Of a stretch of DNA of 64,000 nt, positions 17,544-27,108 are shown piece by piece. The notes under the pieces were generated by a model. The model worked only from the letters and a program-made list of their open reading frames with translations. It was not told the DNA's origin and did no database searches. Source of the DNA: F22 sp963678855 (GTDB lineage Bacteria > Bacteroidota > Bacteroidia > Bacteroidales > Bacteroidaceae); the NCBI GenBank assembly GCA_963678855.1, contig OY787448.1, positions 1,922,001 to 1,986,000 of the forward strand. The letters are read 5' to 3'. Position 1 is the stretch's first letter; each line of letters begins with the position of its first letter. The position numbers and the translations under genes are program-made.

Positions 17544-18998
17544 TTAGCGTTGGCTGGCAAAAACTTCTTGGACAATTTCTTTATCATCGAAGTGGTGTTT
17601 AACCCCTTTGACGTCTTGGTAGTTCTCATGTCCTTTACCAGCAATCATTATGATGTCCTTTGGTTGAGCAAGGGCACAGGCTGTACGGATAGCTTCTCGG
17701 CGATCTACAATACTAAGTGTACGTTGCATGTCAGTACTGTTCAATCCTGCAAGCATATCATTGACAATATCTTGTGGTTCTTCGAAGCGTGGGTTATCTG
17801 ATGTGATAATGACACGGTCGCTGTTGTTGACCGCAGCTTGCGCCATGATAGGGCGCTTTCCTTTATCGCGATTACCACCAGCACCCACAACTGTGATAAC
17901 TTGACCTTGGCCTACGTTGATATCTTGTACTGCTTTTAGTACATTGATCAATGCGTCTGGTGTATGTGCATAGTCGACAATTGCTGTGTAGCCCGCTGGA
18001 GAACGCAATGCCTCAAAGCGACCTGCTACAGAGTGTAGTGTGCTGATACCCACAAGAATATCTTCTGGCTTTTTGCCCAATAAACATGCTGCACCATATA
18101 CGGCAAGTAGGTTGGCTGCATTAAAATGACCAATAAATTGAGTCGCGACTTCGCGGCCATTCATCTCTAAATCCATGCCCTCGAAATGTGTTTCAAGCAC
18201 TTTTCCCTTGAAGTCACAAAGTGTGCGAAGGGAATATTTAGAGATTCGAGCTTTGGTGTTTTGAACCATCACCTCACCGTTGCGGTCGTCTAGGTTGGTC
18301 AAAGCAAATGCTTCCTTAGGCAGCTCATCAAAGAATTTCTTTTTGGCAGCTAGGTAATTATCGAAACTACCGTGATAGTCCATGTGGTCTCGAGTTAGGT
18401 TGGTAAAGATACCACCAGCGAAACGTAGGCCACCGATACGGCTTTGGTCGACCGCGTGCGAACTTACTTCCATAAAGGCATATTTACATCCTTCATCAGC
18501 CATACGCCCTAGTAAGGCATTAAGCGTGATTGGATCTGGAGTTGTTTGTTCAGTAGGGATGGCTTTGTCGTCAATATAGTTGCAGACGGTAGAAATCAAA
18601 CCGACTTTGTATCCGAAGTAGCGGAACAACTTGTATAGCAATGTAGCAATAGTCGTTTTTCCGTTTGTTCCAGTAACACCTACTAGCTCCAATTTGTCTG
18701 TCGGATTGCCATAAAATTCTGTGGCAATACGTCCTACAGCTACGCGACTATCAGGTACCACGATACAAGGGCAATCTCCTGAATAATCGGCAGGTTGCTC
18801 TTGACATACAATGGCAGCTGCTCCTTGCGCGGCAGCTTGATTAATATATTTGTGTCCGTCCACTTGTGTACCCACTACGGCAATAAATAGACTGCCCTCT
18901 TTAACTTCACGCGAATCAGTTGTAATCGCTGTGATTTCTACAGAAGGTATTTGTGTCCCGTTTAGGGGTGTTTGGTGGAAAAGTTCAGTAAGTTTCAT
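17544..18998 (-). CDS. murE: UDP-N-acetylmuramoyl-tripeptide synthetase (meso-DAP adding)
   Basis: Adds the third stem-peptide residue. 484 residues. ATP loop VTGTNGKTTIATLLYKL near 110, VSSHAVDQSRI and LTRDHMDYHG in the centre. The substrate motif reads DNPR in SDNPRFEEPQDI, which in characterised MurE proteins specifies meso-diaminopimelate over lysine, so the wall is predicted to be DAP-type. Lies between ftsI and mraY with 26- and 34-bp gaps. Confidence 0.97.
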   Translation of the reverse strand: MKLTELFHQTPLNGTQIPSVEITAITTDSREVKEGSLFIAVVGTQVDGHKYINQAAAQGAAAIVCQEQPADYSGDCPCIVVPDSRVAVGRIATEFYGNPTDKLELVGVTGTNGKTTIATLLYKLFRYFGYKVGLISTVCNYIDDKAIPTEQTTPDPITLNALLGRMADEGCKYAFMEVSSHAVDQSRIGGLRFAGGIFTNLTRDHMDYHGSFDNYLAAKKKFFDELPKEAFALTNLDDRNGEVMVQNTKARISKYSLRTLCDFKGKVLETHFEGMDLEMNGREVATQFIGHFNAANLLAVYGAACLLGKKPEDILVGISTLHSVAGRFEALRSPAGYTAIVDYAHTPDALINVLKAVQDINVGQGQVITVVGAGGNRDKGKRPIMAQAAVNNSDRVIITSDNPRFEEPQDIVNDMLAGLNSTDMQRTLSIVDRREAIRTACALAQPKDIIMIAGKGHENYQDVKGVKHHFDDKEIVQEVFASQR

Positions 18999-19024
18999 AT
19001 TTGGTTCTTAGGTTTATTAAGTTC

Positions 19025-21241
19025 TTATTTAAGGGTTATACTTGCTCTCGTATGACTAGAGATACGGCTGCCAGCACGTGGGAATTGACGGAAGACTTTT
19101 CCGCGCCCTTGTACTTGTGTTACCTTGGCTCCAGTGCGTTCGATAATTGCAATCGCATCACGTAAGCCCAAGCCGTATACACTAGGCATTTGATATTCTT
19201 TAGCCGTTAACGGCGCTTTGATATTTACTTTTTTGCTTGAAGTATCAAGCTCTCGTAAAGCCTTCTTTGCTAAGCGAGTGTCTCCTCGTACTACAGTTGG
19301 ATATGGTTCGATGATAGAATCGACAGCCATATCTACACCACGGGTCAAACATTGAGCATAGACATGTCTGGAAATTTCACCAAAGACATCTGCTGCATCA
19401 TGACTAGACATGCTTGCACCCTCCAATACCACAATACAGCTATAGCGTGGAGATTCCGTTGGGAAATACCCTGCAAAGCTACCTAGTTTTCGGCTATGGT
19501 TATATCCATGTGGGTGTATGTATATTTGCGCAGTACCTGTTTTACCAGCTACGCCAAACTCATCATTGCCCGCCGTTTTTCCAGTGCCATTTTTGACAAC
19601 GCTTTCAAGCATTTGCTGTACATTCTTCAAAGTCGATGATTTACAGATGTGTTGTCTAAGTACTTTACTTTTAATGCGTTCTGTTCGATCATCATATCGA
19701 ATTTCTGTGACAAGCATAGGTGCCATCATTTTGCCACCATTTGCAATCGCATTGTAAAAGCATAAAGTGTTTATAGGTGCCATTTCTGAGCTATAACCAA
19801 AAGACATCCATGGGAGAGTGGATTTACTCCAAATCCCTCTTGGGTCATCAGGCTCTGTGACTTTAGGTCTATTCACGCTTAAACCGTGTAAGCTGATAGA
19901 ATCCAAAATACCGATTCGTTTTAGTCCATCAATAAACTTTTCTGGACAATTTTTGTAGTGCCTGTCAATCAATTCAGCAGTCCCAATGTTGGAAGACTGC
20001 TCCAAGATCTCTTGCACGTTGAGCGGATGATCAAAGTATGGCTTACCTGGTGTTTTATTGAGGTAGTTTTGATAATGATGCCTGTTGTAATACCAGTCCT
20101 TGTTTTTAGAACCATACATCACTTTCATTCCCTCGCCAGTATCAACACTGTCCTTCATGGTTATCACACCATCATCTAGTGCCACCATCAATGACGCAGT
20201 TTTGAATGTTGAACCAGGTTCCATAGCATCTGTCAAAGCACGGTTGTTGCTTTCTGTATATTGTCCATAGCTATTTGGACTAAGGTTGACAATAGCTTTG
20301 ATTTGTCCAGTTTTGACTTCCATCAAAATGACCATTCCTTGTTGCACAATCTTGTTGCGCTCCTTCAAGATATTTATTTCTCTACGCAGTTGAGTCTCGC
20401 AAATATCTTGCATGTCGACATTGATTGTTGTCACAATGTCAGCTCCTTGCTTTGCCGCAACTAGTACATCATCTCTATAACGGTTGAAGATACGTCGTCT
20501 ACGTTTCAAGCCTGGTTCACCTTTCAAATCCTTGTTGAAGGCAATTTCCAATCCAGCCGTAGGTCTGTCTTTTGGAAGTAGCTTGCCATTTTTATCTTTC
20601 ATTTCAACCGTACGAAATGAACCTAGTGTATGGGACGCTAAAGTTCCGAAAGGGTGATTTCTGATTTCTTGCGAAGAATGTGTGAGCCCATGTTGTGCGC
20701 CAAAGATGCGATAGGCGGCAGCTTCCACTTCTCTATAGTCCGAGTGCGTAATTAAAGGTCGGTAAAGCTGGTAATAACGACTCGCTTTTTTGTAGCCTGA
20801 ATTAATGCGAGCTTTAAATTGTTGAGTCGATTTATTGGGAAAAATACGGTGCAACTCTTTCGCAAATGCAAGTCGTGCACTGTCACTATACGCATTGCGT
20901 TTAGCCAAAGAATCTTTCTTGTAGCGTCTCAAAACAGCTCGGCTAGCCTTAGCTCTGTTTTTTAGTTTTGGTACTCCAAAGTCCATATAGACTTTATACT
21001 CAGGGAGTGTGGTTACCATCAAATCACCTTCGTCTGATAGGAGGTTCCCTCGTCTAGGAGACACTTTAACACTGTCTTTCACAAGGCGTGCTTGCACCTC
21101 TAACCAGTAATGATGCTGCATAAACATCTTTTGCGAGACCTTGTATACAAGAAGTCCACCTCCAATAAGGAGGATCAGGTACGCGACTAAGTTAGCGCGA
21201 AACCCTAAAGTCTTCTTTTCATCTTCAGATATCTTATGCAT
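19025..21241 (-). CDS. ftsI: Septal transpeptidase, class B PBP (FtsI/PBP3) with PASTA domain
   Basis: Cross-links septal peptidoglycan; partner of FtsW. 738 residues: one membrane anchor at about 15-35, a class B dimerisation domain, then the transpeptidase with the three active-site motifs SxxK (EPGSTFKTAS), SxN (EQSSNIGTA) and KTG (AGKTGTAQIY). The C-terminal ~55 residues (MPSVYGLGLRDAIAIIERTG onward) form a PASTA domain, absent from E. coli FtsI but usual in Bacteroidota. 16 bp after ftsL. Confidence 0.95.
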   Translation of the reverse strand: MHKISEDEKKTLGFRANLVAYLILLIGGGLLVYKVSQKMFMQHHYWLEVQARLVKDSVKVSPRRGNLLSDEGDLMVTTLPEYKVYMDFGVPKLKNRAKASRAVLRRYKKDSLAKRNAYSDSARLAFAKELHRIFPNKSTQQFKARINSGYKKASRYYQLYRPLITHSDYREVEAAAYRIFGAQHGLTHSSQEIRNHPFGTLASHTLGSFRTVEMKDKNGKLLPKDRPTAGLEIAFNKDLKGEPGLKRRRRIFNRYRDDVLVAAKQGADIVTTINVDMQDICETQLRREINILKERNKIVQQGMVILMEVKTGQIKAIVNLSPNSYGQYTESNNRALTDAMEPGSTFKTASLMVALDDGVITMKDSVDTGEGMKVMYGSKNKDWYYNRHHYQNYLNKTPGKPYFDHPLNVQEILEQSSNIGTAELIDRHYKNCPEKFIDGLKRIGILDSISLHGLSVNRPKVTEPDDPRGIWSKSTLPWMSFGYSSEMAPINTLCFYNAIANGGKMMAPMLVTEIRYDDRTERIKSKVLRQHICKSSTLKNVQQMLESVVKNGTGKTAGNDEFGVAGKTGTAQIYIHPHGYNHSRKLGSFAGYFPTESPRYSCIVVLEGASMSSHDAADVFGEISRHVYAQCLTRGVDMAVDSIIEPYPTVVRGDTRLAKKALRELDTSSKKVNIKAPLTAKEYQMPSVYGLGLRDAIAIIERTGAKVTQVQGRGKVFRQFPRAGSRISSHTRASITLK

Positions 21242-21257
21242 ACTCGTTTACAATAGT

Positions 21258-21587
21258 TTATTTGATGATATATGGAGGCTCTTTGGCGAGTTCCAATTTA
21301 CTGTTGACAGTTTTTAGGCGTTCGATGACTTGCGACTCCCGGCTCATCTCCAACAATTCGGCTTGTTTGGATAGTGCTTTGTACTTCATGTCTACTTCTT
21401 CTCGTTTGAGATTCTGGATGTGTACAATCTGCAAGTCGACCGTGTAGCGCACACAGATAGTCATAAACGAAAAAATCATGACTAAAAGTAATAGTGGTAC
21501 TTGCTTGAGCACAAAAGGGTGAAATAAAAAGCCACCCTTGAGAATATAGCCTAATTTATTCTTTTTTTTAGGAGGGTTAGGACTCAT
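21258..21587 (-). CDS. FtsL-like small bitopic division protein
   Basis: 109 residues from MSPNPPKKKNKLG: a basic cytoplasmic N-terminus, one membrane segment (about VPLLLLVMIFSFMTICVRYT), then a helical periplasmic part that could form a coiled coil. Position between rsmH and ftsI is that of ftsL, and the topology agrees, although FtsL sequences are too divergent for certainty. The start overlaps the end of rsmH by 11 bp (ATG inside the last codons), which suggests translational coupling. A longer frame reaching 21635 reads the rsmH 3' end and is rejected. Confidence 0.8.
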   Translation of the reverse strand: MSPNPPKKKNKLGYILKGGFLFHPFVLKQVPLLLLVMIFSFMTICVRYTVDLQIVHIQNLKREEVDMKYKALSKQAELLEMSRESQVIERLKTVNSKLELAKEPPYIIK

Positions 21588-22512
21588 GTGCTTCTTCTTT
21601 CTTTTCAGCGATACGCAATTTCGCACTTCGTGCACGAGGATTGCGTTCTACTTCCTCATTGCTTGCTACAATGACCTTACGATTGACAAGCTTGTAAGGA
21701 CTTGTGATATTTCCGAAGAAGTCTTGGTTCAATTTTCCTTCAAAATTACCCGTCTTCATCAAGTTCTTGACTAAACGGTCCTCCAGTGAGTGGTACGTAA
21801 TAACCACAAGGCGTCCTCCAGGACGAAGCATGCGAGTCGCAGCATTTAGCATCTCCTTCAAAGCTTCCATCTCTTGGTTGACTTCTATACGTAATGCTTG
21901 AAATACTTTGGCTAGTTCTTTCTTTTCGCGCTCTCTTCCGAACAGCGGCTTGATAATGTTCAAGAACTCTTCGATGCGGCTCAGTGGCTTTTCGGCACGT
22001 GCTTTAGCAACCACCTTGGCAATCTTACGCGAGTTTTTAAGTTCCCCATACAGGTAGAAGATATCAGCTAGACGCTCTTCGTCGTAGTTGTTCAGGATAT
22101 CTGCCGCAGTCATACCAGCTCGCTTATTCATGCGCATGTCCAGCGGACCTTCAAAGCGGAATGAGAATCCACGCTCCTCATCATCGAAGTGGTGAGAAGA
22201 TACGCCTAGGTCGGCCAAGACACCGTCTACAGCCTCTACATCGTGGTAACGCAGGAAATTACGAAGGTAGCGGAAATTGCTACGTACGAAAGTGAAATGA
22301 TCATCTTCTGGGCAGTTGGCTTCTGCGTCAGGGTCTTGGTCAAAACTATAGAGCATACCTTTCCCGTCTTGAAGTTTAGCGAGGATTCCGCGGCTATGGC
22401 CACCGCCTCCAAAGGTGACATCTACGTATGTACCATCTGCATCAATAGCAAGTGCATCGATACTTTCTTCAAACAATACTGGGACGTGATACACGTTATC
22501 TTCTTTGCTCAT
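21577..22512 (-). CDS. rsmH: 16S rRNA (cytosine1402-N4)-methyltransferase
   Basis: SAM-dependent methylase acting on C1402 of 16S rRNA (MraW). 311 residues: YVDVTFGGGGHSRGIL is the SAM-binding loop, followed by ADLGVSSHHFDDEERGFSFR and the C-terminal VITYHSLEDRLVKN. First gene of the dcw cluster here. In many bacteria mraZ precedes it; the 269 bp upstream contain no mraZ. Confidence 0.97.
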   Translation of the reverse strand: MSKEDNVYHVPVLFEESIDALAIDADGTYVDVTFGGGGHSRGILAKLQDGKGMLYSFDQDPDAEANCPEDDHFTFVRSNFRYLRNFLRYHDVEAVDGVLADLGVSSHHFDDEERGFSFRFEGPLDMRMNKRAGMTAADILNNYDEERLADIFYLYGELKNSRKIAKVVAKARAEKPLSRIEEFLNIIKPLFGREREKKELAKVFQALRIEVNQEMEALKEMLNAATRMLRPGGRLVVITYHSLEDRLVKNLMKTGNFEGKLNQDFFGNITSPYKLVNRKVIVASNEEVERNPRARSAKLRIAEKKEEAHES

Positions 22513-22781
22513 AGTCTTTTTTTAGTTTATAATCGCTGTAAAGATACAGAATAATCAGGAAACAAGGGGTATGATTTTGAGGTAAAAATTAGAAAGTTTT
22601 GCACATCGACAAGAGGTAGTCTTTTGACTGTCTATGAGCAATTAAAGCAACAAATCGTAAGTGATGTGAAGTGAATCGTATTAATCCTTTGACTTTCATT
22701 CGTAGCATCTTTACTAGATGCAATAAGGGTGCATCGAATTGATTTTTCGATGCACCCTTATAGTTGTCTCAGATACAGGGA
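22513..22781. other. Spacer between yfhO-type gene and the dcw cluster
   Basis: A near-match to the -7 box (TATCTTTA on the minus strand, 22539-22546) may start the dcw transcript. A 16-bp perfect hairpin lies at 22723-22761. No mraZ-like frame or other gene is visible. Confidence 0.5.
22723..22761 (-). terminator. Hairpin downstream of the YfhO gene
   Basis: Perfect 16-bp stem (22723-22738 with 22746-22761) 21 bp beyond the YfhO stop. It lacks a good T-run on the minus strand, so termination is plausible but not assured. Confidence 0.5.
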
Positions 22782-25325
22782 TTACAACTCCTCTGTTTTA
22801 GGATATTTCCATTCGACATAAGCCGCTGCAAACAGCAGTAAGAACAGGAACCCTATACTGCAGTAGGCTATGCCTTCAGAAATTTTAAGCGAGTTAGGAT
22901 GGAAGCTAAACACGATTTCGTGCTCTCCAGCTGGTACTTCTACAGCACGTAGAATATAGTTTGCTCGGCGAATATCCACTTTTTTACCATCTATGTGGCA
23001 AGTCCATCCTGGATAATAGATCTCGCTGAATACAGCTAGTCCGTCCTGAGCTCTATTGCTCTTGTAATGTAGTTCATTTGGCGCATAGGCAGTGATTTGG
23101 ATGTCGTCATCGCTAGAGTTTATCCACTCTTTAGCAGCTAGTCCTTTGGCCATATCTGTAGACATAACAGCCGTGTGCTTAGTGATTTGCTTCAACGGTG
23201 TGATTTCTTCTAGCGCATCTTTGGCAAGAGTTAGATTCTCGATATACCACGCCGTACCATATGCTTGTGGATTTTGTACGGCATAAGTAGCGCCTTGTGC
23301 AGCAGGTAGAATCAACCAACGAGTGTTTAGCATGTTGATAACAGGCATCGTTGTCGCTGGAATGCTATCTATTTGTCCTTTCGCTGCATTGTAAGCTCCC
23401 GAGAAAGCTTGCATCTCAGGTTGGATATTATGGTCTATCAAGTCTTGGTAGCGTTGCAACTTAGCAGCGTGATATCCACCCACACTTTTGTGCCAGTACG
23501 ACGTGTTGTTTTCGCTAAACGTGCTACCTGCCATATTGAGCACGCGGTAGTGCATTGTTTTGTCTTGAAGAATCGTCTTGTCTGCTTCTGTCAACTTAAA
23601 AGTCTGTACCTTTTGGCTAGGTTTTACAAATAGCTCATCGCTCAGGTAGCGCTTGTTGACGCCCCACATGTCTACAAGGCACAATAGGATGATTCCCCAA
23701 GCTAAAGTCCAACCTTGTTTCAGGACACCCCATGTGTAGGTCAGCAGTAAAAGGCTACCAATCACGATAATCACTAGACTACGGAAAGCATCGCTGCTTA
23801 CCATGCTGCCACGCATTTCCAACACGCTGTTTCGAAGACCTTGTATGCTTTGGGCATCAAGACCTTGTTGTCCTAGTTGGCTATACAATTGCATGTCCAT
23901 AGGCGTGCCCATGCCAGCGCCGCTTTTGCTGCTTACATAGACCAGTGCGCAGATTGCTGCACATGTACCGATAGATACATATAGAGGCCAAGGCTTCTCG
24001 CGAAGTGCTTTTGGATTGCGAGTAATCTCAACTAGAGCTAGAATTGCTAGAACTGGGATGCAGAACTCGGCAATAACTAGAATAGAAGATACTGCACGGA
24101 ACTTATTATACAAAGGCACATACTGAATAAAGAACTCAGTGAGCCACAGCATGTTGTGTCCCCAAGCTAGTAAGATGCTAAAGACAGTTCCACCCACCAG
24201 TGCCCACTTAATTGGGCGCTTGACGATAAAGCATCCAAGCAAGAAAAGCACCATGACGAAAGCGCCAACATAAACAGGTCCAGCAGTCATAGGTTGAGCG
24301 CCGAAGTACTGCACGAAGTAATTGTACAGTCCGTATTGCTTCATGGTACTATCGGCATGCTCCATGGCTTTTTCGTTCTTCGACAAAGGCTCAGAAGCTC
24401 CACCTTTGTAGTTTGGTATAAGAAGAGTTAGTGTCTCGTCTATACCATAACTCCACTGTGTGATATAAGCTGTCGAAAGACCGCCACTTTTGGCTTGTTT
24501 GTTCTGTGCTGCCGCAGGCTGACGACTAGCGATTGCTTCCGCCAGCTCTTGCTTGCCGCGCATTGTATGTTGGCTATACGCATAGGTGTGATACAGGTTA
24601 CTGCTATTGATTGCGATACCTAAGAAACCAGCTAGGGCTACCACAATCGTAGCGCGACCAAATTGAGGTATTCTATTCTCTTTATATGCTCTTACTCCTA
24701 GAGCAATCACGATAAAGAGCATGACAAACAAGAAGTAGTATGTCATTTGCACGTGGTTCGACATGATTTGCAGCGCTACAAATAAAGCTGTAACCGCGCC
24801 ACCAAGCATATATCGTTCCTTATATGTCCATATCAGTCCAGCAATAGTCGGTGGGATATAAGCCAGTGTAACCAGCTTCCAGATATGTCCCGCTGCAATC
24901 AAAATAAAGAAGTAACTAGAGAATCCCCACATCAGCCCACCGAGGGTGGATAGCCATGTGCTGACGCCCATAGCACGCAACAGAATAAAGAAACCAAGCA
25001 TCATGATAAAGATATACCAGATATTGACAGGTAAGCCTAAGTGATACACGTTCCCAATAGTTTGTATCGCTTTAGTTGAAGGATAGCTAGGTGCAATTTG
25101 GTAGGTAGGCATACCTCCAAATAAAGCGTCTGTCCATCTAGTTGTTTTACCTGTTTGGTCGTGGTAACTTTTGGCTTCTTGTCCAGCGCCAGCACCTGCA
25201 GAGGTGTCGTGGCGGAAAAGAATCTTTCCCTGCATGGCAGGTTGAAAGAAATAAGCCGTGGATATCACGACAAAGAAAAGAATGGCCAATGCATCGGGTA
25301 AGCATCTTTTAAAGAGTTGGTTCAT
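22782..25325 (-). CDS. YfhO family membrane protein
   Basis: 847 residues. A first membrane segment near residue 14, a periplasmic loop with RHDTSAGAGAGQEAKSYHD, then about ten to twelve further hydrophobic segments. A soluble C-terminal part (about 580-820) contains IYYPGWTCHIDGKKVDI and VPAGEHEIVFSF, hallmarks of YfhO proteins. Members resemble GT-C glycosyltransferases; Bacillus YfhO is linked to lipoteichoic acid glycosylation, but the substrate in Bacteroidota is unknown. It is the upstream neighbour of the dcw cluster in the same direction, with a hairpin between them. A final membrane segment closes the protein. Confidence 0.88.
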   Translation of the reverse strand: MNQLFKRCLPDALAILFFVVISTAYFFQPAMQGKILFRHDTSAGAGAGQEAKSYHDQTGKTTRWTDALFGGMPTYQIAPSYPSTKAIQTIGNVYHLGLPVNIWYIFIMMLGFFILLRAMGVSTWLSTLGGLMWGFSSYFFILIAAGHIWKLVTLAYIPPTIAGLIWTYKERYMLGGAVTALFVALQIMSNHVQMTYYFLFVMLFIVIALGVRAYKENRIPQFGRATIVVALAGFLGIAINSSNLYHTYAYSQHTMRGKQELAEAIASRQPAAAQNKQAKSGGLSTAYITQWSYGIDETLTLLIPNYKGGASEPLSKNEKAMEHADSTMKQYGLYNYFVQYFGAQPMTAGPVYVGAFVMVLFLLGCFIVKRPIKWALVGGTVFSILLAWGHNMLWLTEFFIQYVPLYNKFRAVSSILVIAEFCIPVLAILALVEITRNPKALREKPWPLYVSIGTCAAICALVYVSSKSGAGMGTPMDMQLYSQLGQQGLDAQSIQGLRNSVLEMRGSMVSSDAFRSLVIIVIGSLLLLTYTWGVLKQGWTLAWGIILLCLVDMWGVNKRYLSDELFVKPSQKVQTFKLTEADKTILQDKTMHYRVLNMAGSTFSENNTSYWHKSVGGYHAAKLQRYQDLIDHNIQPEMQAFSGAYNAAKGQIDSIPATTMPVINMLNTRWLILPAAQGATYAVQNPQAYGTAWYIENLTLAKDALEEITPLKQITKHTAVMSTDMAKGLAAKEWINSSDDDIQITAYAPNELHYKSNRAQDGLAVFSEIYYPGWTCHIDGKKVDIRRANYILRAVEVPAGEHEIVFSFHPNSLKISEGIAYCSIGFLFLLLFAAAYVEWKYPKTEEL

Positions 25326-25399
25326 GGCTCTTGGTTTTTACTTTAGTTGTTTGGTTTAGGTTTTGGGTTTATGACTGATTATATGAATATGTATCGAGA

Positions 25400-25437
25400 C
25401 AAGAGAAGAGAGGGTGTCCAGCAGACACGCTCTCTTC
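25400..25437 (-). terminator. Probable terminator of the acyl-CoA ligase operon
   Basis: A 14-bp stem with one mismatch (about 25403-25416 with 25424-25437) just past the stop at 25446. The T-run lies on its plus-strand side, so it is not a classical minus-strand terminator. Confidence 0.4.
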
Positions 25438-25445
25438 TTGATTTT

Positions 25446-27098
25446 TTAGATGATTTCTATTCCTTGTTCCTCGGCCATTTGTAGCCCAATATCTTTAAGT
25501 TTAAATTTCTGTATTTTTCCGCTTCCTGTTAAAGGGTAGCCTTTCACAAAGAAGACGTACTTAGGAATCTTAAAGCGTGCAATCTGTCCCATGCAGAAGT
25601 CTCTGACATCACTTTCTTCCATGTCAGCCCCGTCCTTAAGGATGATATAAGCAGCTACAGCTTCACCGTATCGTTTAGATGGGATACCTGCTACTTGCAC
25701 ATCTTTAATACCTTCCATCTTGTACAAGAACTCCTCAATCTCTCGAGGGTAAATATTCTCACCGCCACGGATGATCATATCTTTGATACGTCCCGTGATA
25801 TGGAAGTTGCCATTTTCGTCCTTGATTCCTAAATCGCCAGTGTGCAACCACTGGTTCTTGTCAATTGTTTCAGCTGTTGCTGCAGGGTTTTTATAGTATC
25901 CCTCCATGGTGTTGTATCCACGGTTGCACAGCTCTCCTTGTACCCCAACAGGACATTCTTTACCTGTTTCAGGATTCATCACGATGACTTCGGTATGCTC
26001 ATATTCATATCCTACCGTTGTGCATCGTTCCTCAAAACTTTGCTCAATACGTGTATGTGTCATGCCTGGAGAAGCTTCTGTTAGTCCGTATACACTCGTA
26101 ACCTTCATATGCATCTCTTTTTCTACTCGACGCATCAGTTCTATAGGACATAATGCACCAGCCATAATTCCGACGCGCAACGAAGTCAAATCGAACATGT
26201 CAAACATCGGGTGATTTAACTCGGCTATAAACATCGTTGGTACCCCATATACAGATGTGCATCGTTCTTTGTGGATTGAGGCTAAAACGACCAGTGGGTC
26301 AAAGTGTTCAACCATCACTTGGCTACAGCCGTGAGTCAGCACGTTCATAGTCACTAGTACCACGCCAAAGCAGTGAAATAAAGGCACGCAGCAGCATAGC
26401 TTATCTTGGTCGGTGAAGTTCATGTGTTCACCAGTAAGATAGCCATTGTTTGCTATATTATAATGTGTCAACATAACACCTTTAGGAAAACCTGTGGTGC
26501 CGCTAGTGTATTGCATATTGACCACGTCATGACAAGTGACTTGCTTTTTCAAAGCATCCAGCTCCTCGTTGTGTGAAACATCGCCTACGCGCATTAGTTC
26601 CGATGTGTTGTACATGCCGCGATGCTTTTCTTGACCCAGGAAGACCACGTTGTGCATCTTTGGAAAGCGCTTGCTATTTAGATGACCACGTGATTGGGTC
26701 TTCAACTCAGGCAGCATAGAATACACCATGTCCACAAAGTTACTATCTTTTTCCCCATTTACAATACATAAAGTGTGCATATCTGAGTTTTCACACAGAT
26801 ATTCTAGCTCATGCAGCTTGTAGTTGGTGTTTACTGTGACATAGATAGCGCCAATTTTGGCACAAGCAAAGAGTAGAGTAAGCCAGTCGGGTACATTGGC
26901 CGCCCAGATACCCACATGGTCGCCGCGTCCTACACCAATGTTGATGAGGCCCTTGGCCATCGTGTCTACGCGCTTATTGAACTCCGCCCAAGTAAAGCGC
27001 AGGTCTCGATCGCTATATATAAGATATTCTTTATCAGGAGTTTTTTCGGCCCAATATTCGAGCCATTCTCCCAGCGTGCGTTCTGATAGTTGGTGCAT
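25446..27098 (-). CDS. AMP-dependent acyl-CoA synthetase/ligase
   Basis: 550 residues of the ANL superfamily: activates a carboxylic acid with ATP, then transfers it to CoA. ATP loop MQYTSGTTGFPKGVMLTH near 195, VYGLTEASPGM, HTGDLGIKDENGN and the hinge GRIKDMIIRGGENIYPREIE near 430, and the catalytic lysine in TGSGKIQKFKL near 525. Best matches in memory are medium/long-chain fatty acyl-CoA ligases; the substrate cannot be read from sequence. It begins 10 bp after the HTH-cupin regulator, so the pair is an operon in which the regulator probably senses an acyl or related ligand. Confidence 0.88.
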   Translation of the reverse strand: MHQLSERTLGEWLEYWAEKTPDKEYLIYSDRDLRFTWAEFNKRVDTMAKGLINIGVGRGDHVGIWAANVPDWLTLLFACAKIGAIYVTVNTNYKLHELEYLCENSDMHTLCIVNGEKDSNFVDMVYSMLPELKTQSRGHLNSKRFPKMHNVVFLGQEKHRGMYNTSELMRVGDVSHNEELDALKKQVTCHDVVNMQYTSGTTGFPKGVMLTHYNIANNGYLTGEHMNFTDQDKLCCCVPLFHCFGVVLVTMNVLTHGCSQVMVEHFDPLVVLASIHKERCTSVYGVPTMFIAELNHPMFDMFDLTSLRVGIMAGALCPIELMRRVEKEMHMKVTSVYGLTEASPGMTHTRIEQSFEERCTTVGYEYEHTEVIVMNPETGKECPVGVQGELCNRGYNTMEGYYKNPAATAETIDKNQWLHTGDLGIKDENGNFHITGRIKDMIIRGGENIYPREIEEFLYKMEGIKDVQVAGIPSKRYGEAVAAYIILKDGADMEESDVRDFCMGQIARFKIPKYVFFVKGYPLTGSGKIQKFKLKDIGLQMAEEQGIEII

Positions 27099-27108
27099 GG
27101 AAGAGGGG

